Positions 62,250 to 64,000 of a DNA stretch of 64,000 nt are shown one piece after another. Under the pieces are notes generated by a model. That model made no database searches. It had not been told where the DNA came from and saw nothing but the letters and a program-made list of their open reading frames with translations. Position numbers and translations under genes: made by a program. The first letter of the stretch is position 1; each line of letters starts with the position of its first letter. The DNA comes from Rhabdornis inornatus (Eukaryota; Chordata; Aves; Passeriformes; Rhabdornithidae): positions 48,430-112,429 of the forward strand of contig VWZS01001993.1 of NCBI GenBank assembly GCA_013397075.1. Reading direction: 5' to 3'.

Positions 62250-63172
62250 GTAAGGACAGTTCTTGTTCTCCCAAAGGGAAAAAAAAAAAGAAGTCCAGAC
62301 TCACTTCCTGGGGAGAGGTTTGCTTCAGCACGGTATAAATACACAAAGACACCTCAAGATCGGGTTTCAGCCCCCGAGTTTTTATCTGCCTTTGCATTCT
62401 TTGGCAAAGGACAGGTCACAAGAAAAGCCTAAAGAATTGGTTTGAGGTTGGCGTGATTAAACACAAACCCATTCTTTCCAAATGACCGCTATGATCTCAT
62501 CACCCAAAGCAGGCTGATATTCCATCTGACCCGGCCCTCCTCTCCTGCTGGGGACTGGCACTTCATGTGCCAGCACCCCGACCTGACCCCAGCCCGTGGA
62601 GGTGACAAATGAGCAGCTGGGGTTGGCATTTCCCTCCCCTGATTTCAGTTTATTGCTCAGCTTTTCACACACTCTGTGATCCCGGGGAAGAATCCTGTGC
62701 TGTGGGCAGAAGGGAGAACTGGAAAAGTAAAAGGAGGGAAAGATGTTCTCAAAATTGTGCCTGGAAGAGGAACGTGGTGATAGAGCTCCACTGAGGCAAA
62801 GAGTGTTAGAATGTCACTGAGACAGCCAGATCCTCTATGGGGTGGCAGCTGAATCCCTAAAAACCTTCTGTTGTGTGCCTTGTAGGAGAAAAGGAAAGGA
62901 AAGGAAAGGAAAGGAAAGGAAAGGAAAGGAAAGGAAAGGAAAGGAAAGGAAAGGAAAGAGAAANAAGGAAAGGAAAGGAAAGGAAAGGAAAGGAAAGGAA
63001 AGGAAAGGAGGAGGAAAAGAAGGGGTTTCAGTCCCCTGAAAACCAGCAGTGGTGTGAGTGCTCAATGCACTCCAGGGAAGGCGGCTGTTGGAAGCTGTTG
63101 GAATGCCAAAGGAAGGGTTTCCAGTGAGCAAACTCTGCTGTGCTCGCATGACCTGCTCTGTGCTCCTTCCAG
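62250..63172 (+). other. CLMP: CLMP intron 3 (923 bp, phase 1) with GGAAA microsatellite
   Basis: The intron runs from a GTAAGG donor to a TTCCAG acceptor. Its main feature is a long (GGAAA)n purine tract about 160 bp upstream of exon 4, annotated separately. The tract contains an N at 62964, so its true length is uncertain. Confidence 0.93.
62886..63010 (+). repeat. (GGAAA)n purine microsatellite
   Basis: About 24 tandem GGAAA pentamers, nearly perfect, interrupted by an N at 62964 and a small irregularity beside it. The tract lies in CLMP intron 3 with purines on the transcribed-sense strand. Chance reading frames across it give Arg/Lys/Glu/Gly-rich peptides that have no coding meaning. 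Confidence 0.97.
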
Positions 63173-63340
63173 AGAAACCCTCCAAGCCCAAGTGCTGGCT
63201 GGAGGGGGAGATGCTGGAAGGGAAGGAGCTGTCCCTGCAGTGCCGCTCCGCCTCGGGCACTGCCCCCATCTCCTACCGCTGGCAGCGCCTCAGCGAGGAG
63301 GACGAGAGAGCCGAGCACCTCCCGCCCAACTCCAGAGTCA
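63173..63340 (+). CDS. CLMP: CLMP exon 4: first half of Ig C2 domain
   Basis: The exon follows a CTCCTTCCAG acceptor, and the split codon G|AG gives Glu. It encodes KPSKPKCWLEGEMLEGKEL, then LSLQCRS with the conserved B-strand Cys, SGTAPISYRWQRL with the core Trp, and an acidic loop before LPPNSRV. The first Cys (KPKC) is the extra cysteine characteristic of the CTX/CAR family; it pairs with a late Cys in exon 5 to give the membrane-proximal domain a second disulfide. The exon is 168 nt, phase 1 on both sides, so skipping it would keep the frame but remove half the C2 domain. The donor is GTGAGT. It is flanked by a purine tract in the upstream intron and a pyrimidine tract in the downstream intron. 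Confidence 0.96.
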
Positions 63341-63814
63341 GTGAGTCGGGGCTTTCCTTCCCTGAGGGCTCTGGGATCGCTGGGTGGAGGTGACAGTGAT
63401 GCTCCAGCACTCCTCCCACTGCTGCGGCTGCACCTGGGGGGATGCTCCACCTTTCCCCGCTTCCTTCCTCCTTTTTCCCCCCTTCTTCCTCCCTTTTCTC
63501 CCTTCTTTCTCCCTTCTTCCCCCCTTCTTTCTCCCTTCTTCCCCCCTTCTTTCCCCTTTCTTCCTCCCTTTTCTCCCTTCTTTCATACTCTTCCCCCTTC
63601 TTCCCCCCTTTTCTCCCTTCTTTCCCCCTTCATTCTCTCCTTTTCCCCTTCTTTCACCTTTTTTCCTCCTTTTTCNTCTTTCTCCTTTCCTTCCCCCTGT
63701 GCGTTGTTCCGGAGCCGATTTGACCCCCCCAGATCCATTTGTGCCTTTGTGCACCACCCACAGCTGAAGTTTCTCTCTCCATTCCTCTCACCCCGGCGCT
63801 GTTTCCCCTCGCAG
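63341..63814 (+). other. CLMP: CLMP intron 4 (474 bp, phase 1) with long pyrimidine tract
   Basis: The intron runs from a GTGAGT donor to a CTCGCAG acceptor. Roughly half of it is an almost pure C/T tract, annotated separately, with an N at 63676. The tract lies more than 100 bases before the acceptor, so it is not the ordinary polypyrimidine tract of exon 5. Confidence 0.93.
63450..63690 (+). repeat. Polypyrimidine tract (C/T-rich, degenerate 12-16-bp repeats)
   Basis: About 240 bases almost entirely C and T, built from variants of CCCTTCTTTCTC and CTTCCCCCC, with only a few A or G interruptions and one N at 63676. The complementary strand is a polypurine run with many GGG/GGGG blocks, so triplex (H-DNA) or quadruplex formation is possible. 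It lies in CLMP intron 4. Confidence 0.95.
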
Positions 63815-63937
63815 ACATCTCGAACCCCGGGCAGGTGCTGCTGAAGAACCTCACCCACATGAGCACGGGGCTGTACCAGTGCGTGGCCACCAACGAGGCG
63901 GGCCAGGAGAGCTGCGCGGTGCAGGTGACAGTGCAGC
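63815..63937 (+). CDS. CLMP: CLMP exon 5: second half of Ig C2 domain
   Basis: The exon follows a CCCCTCGCAG acceptor, and the split codon A|AC gives Asn. It encodes ISNPGQVLLKNLTHM, then STGLYQCVATNEAGQESC and AVQVTVQ. YQC carries the F-strand disulfide Cys and ESC the additional CTX-family Cys. NLT is a candidate N-glycosylation site. The 123-nt exon ends with one base of a split codon at a perfect GTAAGT donor (phase 1). In human CLMP the next exons encode the short stalk plus transmembrane helix and the cytoplasmic tail; they lie to the right of this window, so the gene is partial here. The four exons give about 217 residues including split codons, which with a nine-residue exon 1 matches the human position closely. 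Confidence 0.96.
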
Positions 63938-64000
63938 GTAAGTACCGCCCCGGGCAGGAAAATAACCCACAAACACGGCGGGTTTGTGGCCGGGAAGGAG

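Overview
The window looks like nuclear DNA of a vertebrate, most likely a bird. It has four exons with canonical GT-AG splice sites that encode a CLMP-type adhesion protein. It also has decayed CR1-type retroposon fragments, CpG-poor AT-leaning background and many mini- and microsatellites. There is no bacterial, organellar or viral gene organisation.

The only protein-coding gene I can support is CLMP (CXADR-like membrane protein) on the + strand at the right edge. Exons 2-5 lie at 61248-61405, 62048-62249, 63173-63340 and 63815-63937, with introns of 642, 923 and 474 bp. They encode the end of the signal peptide, the whole V-type Ig domain and the whole C2-type Ig domain. The transmembrane and cytoplasmic exons lie beyond the window. 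The short first coding exon was not found.

The remaining ~61 kb on the left contains no exon or RNA gene that I recognise. It is most simply read as the very long first intron of CLMP and/or its 5' flank. Its visible content is repetitive. From left to right: a 52-bp array (0.7-1.3 kb), a 175-300-bp composite array (7.4-9.1 kb), an AT microsatellite (9.7 kb), a three-unit repeat interrupted by a (GGGAA)n G-quadruplex tract (15.7-16.2 kb), an exact 10 x 30-bp array (19.1-19.4 kb), a 58-85-bp array (28.8-29.3 kb), an ~82-bp array (33.2-34.6 kb), a ~37-bp array (34.9 kb), a 39-bp array with higher-order structure (40.5-41.5 kb), a 46-bp array with higher-order structure (44.8-45.4 kb), a 1.1-kb near-identical tandem duplication joined at a single N (49.7-52.0 kb), and a 249-bp dispersed pair (47.0 and 52.8 kb). 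Four CR1-like fragments are all antisense to CLMP. A CpG-rich patch with NotI and SacII sites lies at 54.6-55.2 kb.

No new biochemical system is visible. The points most worth checking are complementary purine and pyrimidine tracts flanking CLMP exon 4, regular higher-order organisation in several minisatellites, the N-joined duplications that look like assembly artefacts, and the location of exon 1.
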